In this document: one piece after another, positions 11,317 to 23,736 of the stretch
Numbering within the stretch: the first letter of the stretch is position 1
Layout: each line of letters opens with the position of its first letter
Assembly (NCBI GenBank): GCA_029204045.2
Contig: JAQNDB010000526.1
Span: 1 to 64,000, forward strand
Origin: Tillandsia leiboldiana
Lineage: Eukaryota > Streptophyta > Magnoliopsida > Poales > Bromeliaceae
Direction of reading: 5' to 3'
Length of the DNA stretch: 64,000 nt
Program-made: the position numbers and the translations under genes
The notes under the pieces: generated by a model
What the model was told of the DNA's origin: nothing
Database searches by the model: none
The model's input: only the letters and a program-made list of their open reading frames with translations

Positions 11317-11813
11317 TGTTACGGAATTTGAGTTGGCGTATTTCGTGAATTCGGTTAAGTCTTGAAGATTGAAGGAAAAGAAAGTTGGATCATATAACTC
11401 AATCTCAAGAAAGAAGAATTCAAAAGGATCAGGTATGTTTAACTTAATATCTTTGGTGATCCGAATACTTCTTATAGTGTAGAAACACTTGGATGGATTT
11501 GTTATTGCATAAATATCAAAAACTGGACATGGGACATGTTGAGGATCCGGATCAGACTGTTCAATCCGGATCCCGAAGGTGGTTCGTTCATACACCAGTT
11601 CAATCCGGATCGTAGCTTCCCTTGATCCGGATCCCGAACATTGAGTTTACCATTTTATTTGAACAATCCGGATCAGGCTTCGCAATCCGGATCCCGAACG
11701 TTGAAGTTTGGTGAACTGTATGAACGATCCGGATCAAGCACATCGATCCGGATCCCGAACCTTCGTTTTTCTAGAATCGGTTTTTCTCGCTACTGCAATC
11801 CGGATCGCCTTCG
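11317..11813 (+). mobile_element. 5' part of a Sirevirus LTR (subfamily 1), truncated
   Basis: It starts TGTTACGGAATTTGAGTTGG and matches the first 500 bp of the E9 LTR (59006-59509), including the palindrome pairs. Similarity stops abruptly at about 11813, before the TATA box, where gypsy LTR-D sequence begins. The 3' part of a similar LTR is found at 35027-35570. The base pairs before it (cggta) do not match those after the 3' part (ccttt). Confidence 0.85.
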
Positions 11814-12946
11814 ACTCACCCCGACATCGGATTTCGCCGATTCTTGCGCCGTTGGACTCACGACAGGTAGGACTTCAACTCCTGTGTTTTGAGGTTCCTC
11901 GATTTCCGTGCTGATCTTGGAGTTTTCTGAGCACCCATTTGACCCATTTTTCTTCGCGGACTTTTGGACAGCACCGCGGTGTTCTTGCCGTATCTTTTCG
12001 CTCAGACGTCGGATTGAGGCGATTCAAAAGGCAATCTTCATCTACTCTTCGCAAGGAGTCTCCTGGATTTTTCTCAGATTTTTCTGGGTTTTGTACGAGG
12101 GTGAGAATCTCCTTTCTCTGTGGTTCTTTGTTACAGAATTTTGGTACAGTTTGGATTGGGGTGTACCCCTTGCCGGATTTTTATCTCAGCGTAGGAAACT
12201 CCGATTTGGGCGTGCAGGTACTCGTTTCGACGGGCTCGTCGCGAGGATCGCGATAGTATTTTTCTTGGATTTTTCTGGGCATTACTCGCAGGTAAAAATT
12301 GGAGAATTCTGGACTGTGGAATTAAGGGACAGATTTTGGAAATTGAGAATGAATAGCTTATGTACTTTCCTTTGGGGTATTTTGTACAGATTGGTGGTGA
12401 GTTTTTGGACTGATCTTGGACTTCGCTTTGGGAATTGGAATAGCGCTCGAGGTGGGTGATGTTGTAAACCTCCTACTTGTGATTTATCACTAGGCCTATT
12501 AGAATGCTCTTGATCATGTTGTTAGTAGAACTGTGAGATGGACCTAGCATGCTTGTATGAGATCCTGGTTTCTTCGTTAACAATTGTATTGTTAGAAAAC
12601 TACAAGTTAGTGATGGTGTTTCTATGCTTTAAATATGTAGTATAATTACTTGGAACTCATGCTAAATCCATATCTTGTTGAATGTTAAATGAAAGGTTGG
12701 GATATGTGGTTAGAGTACTTAAAATGGTTCATTAAGAAAAGGACTTTTGCATGCTTGAATGGTCACCTAGATAGGCCACCTTTTTCTGCTACACTATCAT
12801 GCTGGAATTGACTTAGGAGAAACCATGTTGCATTCTTTCTTCAGTCACTTAGACATAGGGGATAATATGCTCGGGTTAGAGCAGGGACTGGGATAGTGTA
12901 GTCGGTTTTGGGATTTGGGGACAGGCAGGTTTGAGGACAGGGTACT
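11814..12946 (+). mobile_element. LTR-D part 1: 5'-truncated Ty3/gypsy LTR, plus strand
   Basis: It aligns with the leader part of E10 (about 62690-63420): both contain caggtRgg, gtacgagggt, gtgcaggtac and gcgaggatcgc, followed by tatttttctNggattttt, in the same order. It continues after E4 at 23737-24753. The missing 5' end and the direct fusion to Sirevirus LTR sequence at 11813 suggest a deletion. Confidence 0.75.
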
Positions 12947-14574
12947 TGTCACGCCCCGAGTCCGCCAATTTGTACGGTTCGGGCACGCCAACAGACCCGC
13001 CAATCGGGTATGACCTTTCACTACCCGAAAGGAACGGTAACATCCATAATCATACAACAAGTATATGCGGAAGCTCAATATCAGAGTACTAAAAATCACT
13101 ATAAATTTGAACTTTCATTTTATAAACAAACAGTTTAAGCGATAATGAAAGCATACAAGAGTGAACCATAACTTAAATTTATTACACTTTACATTTCTGA
13201 ACTTGCAATATAAAATTATTACAATTCTTTTACACAAATTCCTCACCATACAAGGTTCACTCAAGCAATATAAAAATGGGATACCTCTGCCAGACCCTCT
13301 AGGTCTCTATGCTGCTGGGCCCTTGCCCCTGTCGTATACCTCGCCGTCTGCCTCTGAACCGTTGCGATCGCTGCATCCATACCTGAACCTGTGGGGGGGG
13401 AGTCACCCAAGGGGTGTGAGAACTACGACAGAGTTCCCAGTGGGTTCAACCACCGAGAAAAAGTGTCCTACACCACTTGGTCCAATGGAAGCAATAATAA
13501 TAGTGCTAGGAAACTAAATCCTCAATATCAAAATGCAGCTATGCAATATAACATATCACTACACTATCTGTGTATAACCATCTACCCAGCACTACTCTGT
13601 CTAGCCACACTAGGCAACTAACCACCAACTCGGCCACTAAGCCGCTGTATACTGGGTTACCCTAACCCGGCCACCTTGGTCACTCTCTGTTCTTCTTATT
13701 CTTTTACCCTATGGTGGTTTAATTTAAGTTAACCCTCAGAAATTCTTATCCAACGGGCCCCAGCCCGGTAGTCCTGCTACCATCAGATAAGATTTCTAAG
13801 GTTGCCGATAACACTCGCAAGTGTTACCCCGTCCTGCCGGGGGGACTTGTCATACGGGACACTGCCCGATAGGGTCACTGCCCAACTCTGACAAGAGTAC
13901 TCTAGAACCTGTCATACGGGTCGCTGCCCGGGAGAGGGACCCTGTCCAACTCCGACAGTTGTACGTTCACCCCCGGAGGTACGCCCATTTTATCTTTTTC
14001 TTTTCTTTTCTTTCTCTTTTCTTTTCTTTCTCTTTTCTTTCTCTTTTACTTTAGCACTTGGCCTCTTTGCTCTTAACACTTGCTTTTCTGTCTTATACGA
14101 GCTTGTAGCTCCCTTTTTGCCACTGGCAATCTCTTTCTTTAAGCATTTAGCTTTTTACTTTCACTTTTAGCCTTTCGAAAGTACCTCGTCCGACGGGTCA
14201 CTGCCCAGGGAGTCCTGCTCCACAATGACGAGTCTCAAATTCGAAGGCGCCCTTTACATTCTCGATATGCTCTTTTAGCCGCTTTTAGCTTGCTATTAAA
14301 CTTTACCTTTTACATTTATTACCTCTTATCCTAGGTCTTGCCATAAGGATAATTAGAGAGTCTCCTGGACTCTTAAACATTTCACCTTATTTATTTAACT
14401 CAAATTGAAGTTAAAGTTATTGTCCCTTTTTTCTTTTTTTTTTTTTGCCCAGACACCCTATGACTTTCTAGGGTTATATTTATTTAATTCTTTAACCTTG
14501 GGATCTTATCCCACTTTCCTGATTCCTCATTGAATCCTTGAGTTAACTTAACTCTATTTTCCTGTTCCACTTTT

Positions 14575-14805
14575 AACTTAGAGTTGCACTGACTCTAATT
14601 CTCTGTTCCACTTTACTTAGAGTTGCACTGACTCTAATTCTCTGTTCCACTTTACTTAGAGTTACACTGACTCTAATTCTCTGTTCCACTTTACTTAGAG
14701 TTGCACTGACTCTAATTCTCTGTTCCACTTTACTTAGAGTTACACTGACTCTAATTCTCTGTTCCACTTTACTTAGAGTTACACTGACTCTAATTCTCTG
14801 TTTTC
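14575..14805. repeat. 39-bp tandem repeat, about six copies
   Basis: The unit starts ctctgttccactttactta and recurs at 14601, 14640 and 14679, and so on, an exact 39-bp period. As 39 is divisible by three, it gives a spurious 13-residue repeat on the minus strand. The copy in the right LTR is at about 21102-21332. Confidence 0.95.
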
Positions 14806-14916
14806 CCTTTCATGTCTCCACATTTGATCCATTTTTCCATTCTCTCGGTTCCTTACTGAATCCTAGAGTCAACTTGACTCTATTTTTCTGTCTGTGAGTT
14901 TAAACTCTTCTAGCTC

Positions 14917-15230
14917 AACTTAGGTTCCCTTTACCTAAGTTCCATGTCATACTTGTCCTAGAGTTCCTTGACTCTATGCTGACCACTAGTTCCCCTTAGG
15001 TTCTCTTTACCTAAGTTCCATGTCATACACATCCTAGAGTCCTTGACTCTATGTTGATCACTAGTCCTCCTTAGGTTTCCTTTACCTAAGTTCCATGTCA
15101 TATACATCCTAGAGTTCTCTGACTCTATGTTGATCACTAGTTCTCCTTAGGTTTCCTTTACCTAAGTTCCATGTCATATACATCCTAGAGTTCTCTGCCT
15201 CTATGTTGATCACTCTCTCCAGTGTCCTTA
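14917..15230. repeat. About 76-bp tandem repeat, four copies, rich in inverted repeats
   Basis: Each unit runs ccttaggtttcctttaccta, then agttccatgtcat, tcctagagttc, gactctatgttgatcactag. It includes the inverted pairs cttagg/cctaag and agagt/actct. The right-LTR copy is at about 21444-21757. Confidence 0.85.
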
Positions 15231-15777
15231 GGTTGTCACCTAAGACCATGCCACTCGTCCTCCCTAGGATAACTCCTAAGTTGATGTCACTCGTCAAACC
15301 CCTATACTAGGTTTTCTCCTAGTCTTACTACCAACAAGTTCTGTTCCCTTATGTCACGTGATTCCTAGGGTTATACCCTAACATGCTCAAAATCATGAAT
15401 AGCTAATCATTTTCATGCATGCAATTATTTTCATCTCATTCATAAATTAATAATTATCTCTATGCATGCATATTCATCATATATGTTTGGCAACCAACAG
15501 TTGCACTTTTCCTCTGTGTCCACTTGCACGTGCACATCTATTCCTCTATCTCTGGCAACCAACAGTTGCACTTTTTCATCTGAATCCATCTACACAGGCA
15601 ATCATAATCATAATTACCTAACGCCTCTAACAGGCTACTATCATGCTTCGAATCGAAAAGCAAAGGAGCAAGGGGAGAGGTCACCCAATTTCGGCAGAAT
15701 TCCCCACCTTGTGGTGTCCCCAATTGCTCGTAGACACTTGCAATTGGTCTCCGCGCGATCCCACTTGTTTCCTCGAG

Positions 15778-16150
15778 CTTGCACGCAAAACGGTGCACGT
15801 CCCTCGAGTCCGCACGCAAAACGGTGCACGTCCTACAACCCTGCACGCAAAACGATGCATGTCACTAAAACCCATACGTAAAAATGGTGTGCGTCACTTC
15901 AGCCGGCACGCAAAACGATGCGCGGCAACACGATCTGCACGCGAAACGGTGCACGTACCTCAAAACTGCACGTAAAACGGTGCATGTCTGACTGTAGGGT
16001 TGCACGCAAAACGGTGCATATTTTTCTTAGCCCTGCACGAAAAATGATGCACAACATTAGAATCTACACGTAAAATGGTGTGCATTGGTCCAACCCGCAC
16101 GCAAAACGGAGCACTTACCTCGTGTCGGCACGCAAAACGAGACGTGCCAA
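15778..16150. repeat. Degenerate GCACGCAAAACGGTGCA array in E4 left LTR
   Basis: About ten copies of gcacgcaaaacg(g/a)tgca are spaced 28-40 bp apart, preceded by the same anchor (aattgctcgtagacacttg, 15721-15739) as in E3. The copy in the right LTR is at 22305-22680. Confidence 0.85.
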
Positions 16151-17204
16151 AAACGCCCGCAAAACTCGAGCAGTAAGACGGCACAGAGAAGTTGGGTCCC
16201 TAACATGCATGTGGGCAAAGGGGTCAAACCCATAATCCAAAAGGGAGTATAGAAACTGTGCCGAAATACCACAAAAATATAACAAACGGCCTACCTTGAC
16301 GGCATCGCGTAGTCCATCTGACTTTTTGGAGCATTTTGCGCGCTCCACGATGCCCACAATGCCTCGCCGCAACACTCCCCGACCTTCTCCCTCACTCTCC
16401 CTCACTCTCGGATGAAGAAGGAAACGAAGAAGGAGAAGAAGTGGCTTGCGGGGAGGAAGAAGAAGAAGAAAAAGAGGAAAAGGGGAGGGGCGGTCCACGG
16501 TGCACGGTGCACCGTGCACCGGCCGGTGCACCACACCCACCCGGGTGCACCCGGCCCACGCAAGAGGAAGGGCGGCCACGTGGCCGCGTCCCGCACATTA
16601 GTGCGCGCCAGCTGTGCGCATTGCGCAGCGCATCCCGCGTCTTGGAAATCCGTTTTTTGTCCCGTTTTCTGTCTTTTTTTCGTCCGTTTCCGTCCAAACT
16701 TGACAGGCGGCTTCGTTTCAGCTTAATTTACCACAGAAAAATTTAAATTTTCAGTTTGGGCCATTTCTGGGTCACCAAAGCCCTACTGTGTCCAGAATCA
16801 TTGGCGGACCCCGTTCTCGCAATCCGGGTATCCGATCAACACGAAATTTTTACTGTGACCTTAAAACATAATTACACAGCTCCTGTAATTTTCTCAGAAT
16901 TTTTCGACACTGTTGGCGGAGCCCGTTCTCACTATCGGGTATCCGATCAACGCGAAACTTTTTCTGTGATCTTAAAACATATTTACGGGACTCCCGTAAT
17001 TTTCTCGGAATTTTCCGACACTGCGAATTTTGCACTAAAATCTAGGCCCCCTTTTTCAAATACATTTTTAGATCTGTCCATTTTAACCCGATTTGGGCCT
17101 AACTCGCGTCCAAATGTTCCTTACTTCCCCAACTTTCATAACACTAGTATTTCATACCACCTTTATTTACATTTATTTATGTGCCGAAAATTCGGTACAT
17201 TACA

Positions 17205-17241
17205 TTCTACCCCCCTTAAAATAAGTTTCGTCCTCGAAACT
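17205..17241 (-). other. E4 polypurine tract and adjacent AGTTTCG hairpin
   Basis: The minus strand reads TTTAAGGGGGGTAGAA directly before the 3' LTR (17205-17220). Just upstream is the perfect inverted repeat AGTTTCG-TCCT-CGAAACT (17224-17241). E8 keeps the same inverted repeat at 49356-49373. From memory, this combination is typical of plant Tekay/Del-type gypsy elements. Confidence 0.85.
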
Positions 17242-19451
17242 TGAATCACATCTCGACTCCTACTTGATCGAGAGGGAGGAAATCTTGCCCTCACTACCGG
17301 GCTCACTGTACATCGTGACCGGCATCAAATTGCCTGCTCGCCTACAATTACACGAGCAGCCCATTCCTGGATCCCTACCTCAACTCAGGGACAAACTCAG
17401 ACTTGGTGTCTGGCCATTTTTACCAAGTAGGTGAGAGACACATTTGAGCACTTGTTCTCTCTCAATTGCTACAAATGGCGAAGTCTCTTCTTGCGAAATC
17501 TTCACTTTAATTCCGCGGTCATTTTACCTTTCACAAGGAGGTTGCATCTGCAACTAATTACATTTACCGCATTTTCCGGTCACTCCGCTGCCTAATGTGG
17601 AGGGCAAAGGCCAATCCACCAGTCCTCAACTATCTCACACGCTACTAGCGCTCTAAGTCCACGGGTTATCAGCTAACCCGATATCTCAGACTACTAATAG
17701 GTCCACAGACCACGGTCTAATAGGGGCCTATAGCCCAACCAGTCCAACTCTGTATAATGGCTCTCACTAGCACACAGACCCAATCGTCAAACGGGTAGAT
17801 CCTCACTTAGGATTGCTACACCAACACTCCCACTAGGAGCTACAGCACCTCAATCACCACTAGCTCTACGGCCTGGTCATATCACACTCTCAGTGTACTA
17901 ATCTCAGTGTACTAATAGCCTCAATGCTCACACGTGGCATTCCACGTTCCCGGGTCATCGCTCGGACTACCGTCCTGACCAAATCTCTATCATGCCCCGC
18001 CATCAGGTCTCGGGCCACTGTCTCTCACAGCCGACTGCGCCTGCCCACTGGGCTACAGGCCCACAGTCCACAAACATGGTCCAAGCACGGATCGTCCACA
18101 AGCGAACCCGCTAATCGTCGCCACGCGACCACTATGCTCCACTGAGCAAAATCAACTGACAAGTCGTCAATCCACGACCCACACTCTCTATATCAACTCT
18201 GGCTACACTGGGCAAAGGCTAATACACCACCTAATCAGCTCTCTCTGGCTAAACCGTACCTGTGCTCCATGAGCACCTAAACAGTTGGGCGTCCTACACC
18301 CCTACGCTAACTTGCGTAATCAAGAATGTTAAGCAACTTGCTTAAACACGCGCGTAACTCCTGTACACCTCTCCCAACTGGGTTGAGGCACCAAAAATAA
18401 CTGTCCACCACCTCTGGTGATCAACTCGCAAAGACTACGGTGGCAACCCTTGCCATTACACCGATTCATCAGAACGGCGCCACAAAACTCTCGCTCTTTC
18501 GAGAGGTTCCCGCATCCTGAAGCCTACTCTGGGCCTCACCAACTCTACTATGCGGCAACACAGCCACAGTTGTCGCGCCACACGGTTACTACCGTCATCA
18601 GGGGCAAATTCACGCCGCCAGGCTCGTAAATCTTTCTTGCCCTAACCCTCAGGGCACTGCAACTTGGCTCTCGCGACATAGCGATCACCATTTACCTCGC
18701 GAGTCGGTCTCTTACTGGACCTTACTAACCATACTTTGCCAGCAACCTAGCTGACACAAGCGTAAAACACCCTATGCAGAAGGTGTTGGCTGCGCCGACA
18801 AAAGTTCGGCGGCCACATCCATTTCTTTACTGTCGCCCCTACGGGCGGCGACGCCGTATACCCATGCGTCATTTATGCAGCCTCAACTTGTTGCGCTATC
18901 AGTCACTGGAGCCCATCTATCTGCTCCAACTGTCACGCTGACGTTACTCTTAGGCGTCGAAACCTGTCTTCCTGTCGGCGGGGAATTTCCGCCGACGGCA
19001 AGAAGTCTGACCTGCTGCTGGACTATTCCAACAGATGCGGTTCCCTGCTATCGCAGCTCGTATACGTCGTTTGACCCCGTGCCCTCTCGTGACTCGGGTC
19101 AAAACAAGTGCGTCTCCCTATGTGGTGTCATCGCTAATATGCACACCACAACGACACAACCAGCCCAAATTTAGACATTTGAGCAACGCGCAGTCTACAT
19201 ACCGACCAAAAGGCTCGTGGACTCAATCATGCGAAAGTATAAGAGGGTACTCCCTTTCATCTCCAACATTAGGTTGTCGGCCGCCAACGTAATATCCGAA
19301 GAATAAAAGCTCGTCGCCCTCAATCAGTCCCAACATCCTTTTTGGGAACAACAATAACCAATCAAATACTTTCGCCCAATAATCGTCGCACTCTCTCGTG
19401 CTAATCCCTAGGGTCTCCCTAAGGTTGCTATCCACCTAGGACTATTCCTAG

Positions 19452-19463
19452 GCTCTGATACCA
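19452..19463 (-). other. Primer-binding site of E4 (initiator Met-tRNA)
   Basis: The reverse complement is TGGTATCAGAGC, eight bases from the right LTR edge at 19472. Confidence 0.92.
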
Positions 19464-19471
19464 CTCTAATC

Positions 19472-22400
19472 TGTCACGCCCCGAGTCCGCCAATTTGTAC
19501 GGTTCGGGCACGCCAACAGACCCGCCAATCGGTTATGACCTTTCACTACCCGAAAGGAACGGTAACATCCATAATCATACAACAAGTATATGCGGAAGCT
19601 CAATATCAGAGTACTAAAAATCACTATAAATTTGAACTTTCATTTTATAAACAAACAGTTTAAGCGATAATGAAAGCATACAAGAGTGAACCATAACTTA
19701 AATTTATTACACTTTACATTTCTGAACTTGCAATATAAAATTATTACAATTCTTTTACACAAATTCCTCACCATACAAGGTTCACTCAAGCAATATAAAA
19801 ATGGGATACCTCTGCCAGACCCTCTAGGTCTCTATGCTGCTGGGCCCTTGCCCCTGTCGTATACCTCGCCGTCTGCCTCTGAACCGTCGCGATCGCTGCA
19901 TCCATACCTGAACCTGTGGGGGGGGAGTCACCCAAGGGGTGTGAGAACTACGACAGAGTTCCCAGTGGGTTCAACCACCGAGAAAAAGTGTCCTACACCA
20001 CTTGGTCCAATGGAAGCAATAATAATAGTGCTAGGAAACTAAATCCTCAATATCAAAATGCAGCTATGCAATATAACATATCACTACACTATCTGTGTAT
20101 AACCATCTACCCAGCACTACTCTGTCTAGCCACACTAGGCAACTAACCACCAACTCGGCCACTAAGCCGCTGTATACTGGGTTACCCTAACCCGGCCACC
20201 TTGGTCACTCTCTGTTCTTCTTATTCTTTTACCCTATGGTGGTTTAATTTAAGTTAACCCTCAGAAATTCTTATCCAACGGGCCCCAGCCCGGTAGTCCT
20301 GCTACCATCAGATAAGATTTCTAAGGTTGCCGATAACACTCGCAAGTGTTACCCCGTCCTGCCGGGGGGACTTGTCATACGGGACACTGCCCGATAGGGT
20401 CACTGCCCAACTCTGACAAGAGTACTCTAGAACCTGTCATACGGGTCGCTGCCCGGGAGAGGGACCCTGTCCAACTCCGACAGTTGTACGTTCACCCCCG
20501 GAGGTACGCCCATTTTATCTTTTTCTTTTCTTTTCTTTCTCTTTTCTTTTCTTTCTCTTTTCTTTCTCTTTTACTTTAGCACTTGGCCTCTTTGCTCTTA
20601 ACACTTGCTTTTCTGTCTTATACGAGCTTGTAGCTCCCTTTTTGCCACTGGCAATCTCTTTCTTTAAGCATTTAGCTTTTTACTTTCACTTTTAGCCTTT
20701 CGAAAGTACCTCGTCCGACGGGTCACTGCCCAGGGAGTCCTGCTCCACAATGACGAGTCTCAAATTCGAAGGCGCCCTTTACATTCTCGATATGCTCTTT
20801 TAGCCGCTTTTAGCTTGCTATTAAACTTTACCTTTTACATTTATTACCTCTTATCCTAGGTCTTGCCATAAGGATAATTAGAGAGTCTCCTGGACTCTTA
20901 AACATTTCACCTTATTTATTTAACTCAAATTGAAGTTAAAGTTATTGTCCCTTTTTTCTTTTTTTTTTTTTTTGCCCAGACACCCTATGACTTTCTAGGG
21001 TTATATTTATTTAATTCTTTAACCTTGGGATCTTATCCCACTTTCCTGATTCCTCATTGAATCCTTGAGTTAACTTAACTCTATTTTCCTGTTCCACTTT
21101 TAACTTAGAGTTGCACTGACTCTAATTCTCTGTTCCACTTTACTTAGAGTTGCACTGACTCTAATTCTCTGTTCCACTTTACTTAGAGTTACACTGACTC
21201 TAATTCTCTGTTCCACTTTACTTAGAGTTGCACTGACTCTAATTCTCTGTTCCACTTTACTTAGAGTTACACTGACTCTAATTCTCTGTTCCACTTTACT
21301 TAGAGTTACACTGACTCTAATTCTCTGTTTTCCCTTTCATGTCTCCACATTTGATCCATTTTTCCATTCTCTCGGTTCCTTACTGAATCCTAGAGTCAAC
21401 TTGACTCTATTTTTCTGTCTGTGAGTTTAAACTCTTCTAGCTCAACTTAGGTTCCCTTTACCTAAGTTCCATGTCATACTTGTCCTAGAGTTCCTTGACT
21501 CTATGCTGACCACTAGTTCCCCTTAGGTTCTCTTTACCTAAGTTCCATGTCATACACATCCTAGAGTCCTTGACTCTATGTTGATCACTAGTCCTCCTTA
21601 GGTTTCCTTTACCTAAGTTCCATGTCATATACATCCTAGAGTTCTCTGACTCTATGTTGATCACTAGTTCTCCTTAGGTTTCCTTTACCTAAGTTCCATG
21701 TCATATACATCCTAGAGTTCTCTGCCTCTATGTTGATCACTCTCTCCAGTGTCCTTAGGTTGTCACCTAAGACCATGCCACTCGTCCTCCCTAGGATAAC
21801 TCCTAAGTTGATGTCACTCGTCAAACCCCTATACTAGGTTTTCTCCTAGTCTTACTACCAACAAGTTCTGTTCCCTTATGTCACGTGATTCCTAGGGTTA
21901 TACCCTAACATGCTCAAAATCATGAATAGCTAATCATTTTCATGCATGCAATTATTTTCATCTCATTCATAAATTAATAATTATCTCTATGCATGCATAT
22001 TCATCATATATGTTTGGCAACCAACAGTTGCACTTTTCCTCTGTGTCCACTTGCACGTGCACATCTATTCCTCTATCTCTGGCAACCAACAGTTGCACTT
22101 TTTCATCTGAATCCATCTACACAGGCAATCATAATCATAATTACCTAACGCCTCTAACAGGCTACTATCATGCTTCGAATCGAAAAGCAAAGGAGCAAGG
22201 GGAGAGGTCACCCAATTTCGGCAGAATTCCCCACCTTGTGGTGTCCCCAATTGCTCGTAGACACTTGCAATTGGTCTCCGCGCGATCCCACTTGTTTCCT
22301 CGAGCTTGCACGCAAAACGGTGCACGTCCCTCGAGTCCGCACGCAAAACGGTGCACGTCCTACAACCCTGCACGCAAAACGATGCATGTCACTAAAACCC

Positions 22401-23731
22401 ATACGTAAAAATGGTGTGCGCCACTTCAGCCGGCACGCAAAACGATGCGCGGCAACACGATCTGCACGCGAAACGGTGCACGTACCTCAAAACTGCACGT
22501 AAAACGGTGCATGTCTGACTGTAGGGTTGCACGCAAAACGGTGCATATTTTTCTTAGCCCTGCACGAAAAATGATGCACAACATTAGAATCTACACGTAA
22601 AATGGTGCGCATTGGTCCAACCCGCACGCAAAACGGAGCACTTACCTCGTGTCGGCACGCAAAACGAGACGTGCCAAAAACGCCCGCAAAACTCGAGCAG
22701 TAAGACGGCACAGAGAAGTTGGGTCCCTAACATGCATGTGGGCAAAGGGGTCAAACCCATAATCCAAAAGGGAGTATAGAAACTGTGCCGAAATACCACA
22801 AAAATATAACAAACGGCCTACCTTGACGGCATCGCGTAGTCTATCTGACTTTTTGGAGCATTTTGCGCGCTCCACGATGCCCACAATGCCTCGCCGCAAC
22901 ACTCCCCGACCTTCTCCCTCACTCTCCCTCACTCTCGGATGAAGAAGGAAACGAAAAAGGAGAAGAAGTGGCTTGCGGGGAGGAAGAAGAAGAAGAAAAA
23001 GAGGAAAAGGGGAGGGGCGGTCCACGGTGCACGGTGCACCGTGCACCGGCCGGTGCACCACACCCACCCGGGTGCACCCGGCCCACGCAAGAGGAAGGGC
23101 GGCCACGTGGCCGCGTCCCGCACATTAGTGCGCGCCAGCTGTGCGCATTGCGCAGCGCATCCCGCGTCTTGGAAATCCGTTTTTGTCCCGTTTTCTGTCT
23201 TTTTTTCGTCCGTTTCCGTCCAAACTTGACAGGCGGCTTCGTTTCAGCTTAATTTACCACAGAAAAATTTAAATTTTCAGTTTGGGCCATTTCTGGGTCA
23301 CCAAAGCCCTACTGTGTCCAGAATCATTGGCGGACCCCGTTCTCGCAATCCGGGTATCCGATCAACACGAAATTTTTACTGTGACCTTAAAACATAATTA
23401 CACAGCTCCTGTAATTTTCTCAGAATTTTTCGACACTGTTGGCGGAGCCCGTTCTCACTATCGGGTATCCGATCAACGCGAAACTTTTTCTGTGATCTTA
23501 AAACATATTTACGGGACTCCCGTAATTTTCTCGGAATTTTCCGACACTGCGAATTTTGCACTAAAAATCTAGGCCCCCTTTTTCAAATACATTTTTAGAT
23601 CTGTCCATTTTAACCCGATTTGGGCCTAACTCGCGTCCAAATGTTCCTTACTTCCCCAACTTTCATAACACTAGTATTTCATACCACCTTTATTTACATT
23701 TATTTATGTGCCGAAAATTCGGTACATTACA
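19472..23731 (-). repeat. E4 right (5') LTR, 4260 bp
   Basis: It is almost identical to the left LTR, including all the arrays. Differences are mostly C/T or G/A changes and single-base length changes in homopolymers. Confidence 0.95.
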
Positions 23732-23736
23732 GTACT

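Larger units (their letters stand above)
12947..17204 (-). repeat. E4 left (3') LTR, 4258 bp (LTR-A type)
   Basis: It begins TGTCACGCCCC and ends ggtacattaca. It contains several internal arrays: a pyrimidine tract (about 13987-14050), a 39-bp tandem array (about 14575-14805), four copies of a roughly 76-bp unit (about 14917-15230), and a degenerate GCACGCAAAACG array (15778-16150). The last 750 bp match E0. All short reading frames in it are products of the arrays. Confidence 0.93.
17205..19471 (-). other. E4 internal region, non-coding (2267 bp)
   Basis: It lies between the two LTRs. No frame above about 100 codons occurs, and none resembles Gag, protease, RT, RNase H or integrase. Only the terminal cis elements are recognisable: the purine tract and adjacent hairpin at the left, the primer site at the right. 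Confidence 0.85.
12947..23731 (-). mobile_element. E4: complete non-coding Ty3/gypsy derivative (LARD-like), 10.8 kb
   Basis: Two LTRs of 4258 and 4260 bp (12947-17204 and 19472-23731) flank a 2.27-kb internal region. The target duplication gtact is at 12942-12946 and 23732-23736. A primer site next to the right LTR and a purine tract next to the left LTR give minus orientation. By eye I count about nine differences between the LTRs (for example at 13015/19540, 13366/19891, 16315/22842), about 0.2%, so the insertion is recent. The internal region encodes nothing recognisable, which is the definition of a large retrotransposon derivative. Movement would need proteins from an autonomous gypsy relative, not present here. 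Confidence 0.95.

Noticed and set aside
16336..16746. ORFs rich in Glu/Lys near the E4 LTR end as genes
   Set aside because: They translate a gaagaagaag purine stretch and a GTGCAC-rich stretch inside the LTR, duplicated in the other LTR.
19452..19463. tRNA gene fragment
   Set aside because: Only the 12-bp complement of the tRNA 3' end is present; it is a primer-binding site.
12947..23731. Tandem segmental duplication of 4.26 kb
   Set aside because: The two copies are LTRs: TG..CA ends, 5-bp target duplication, primer site and purine tract.
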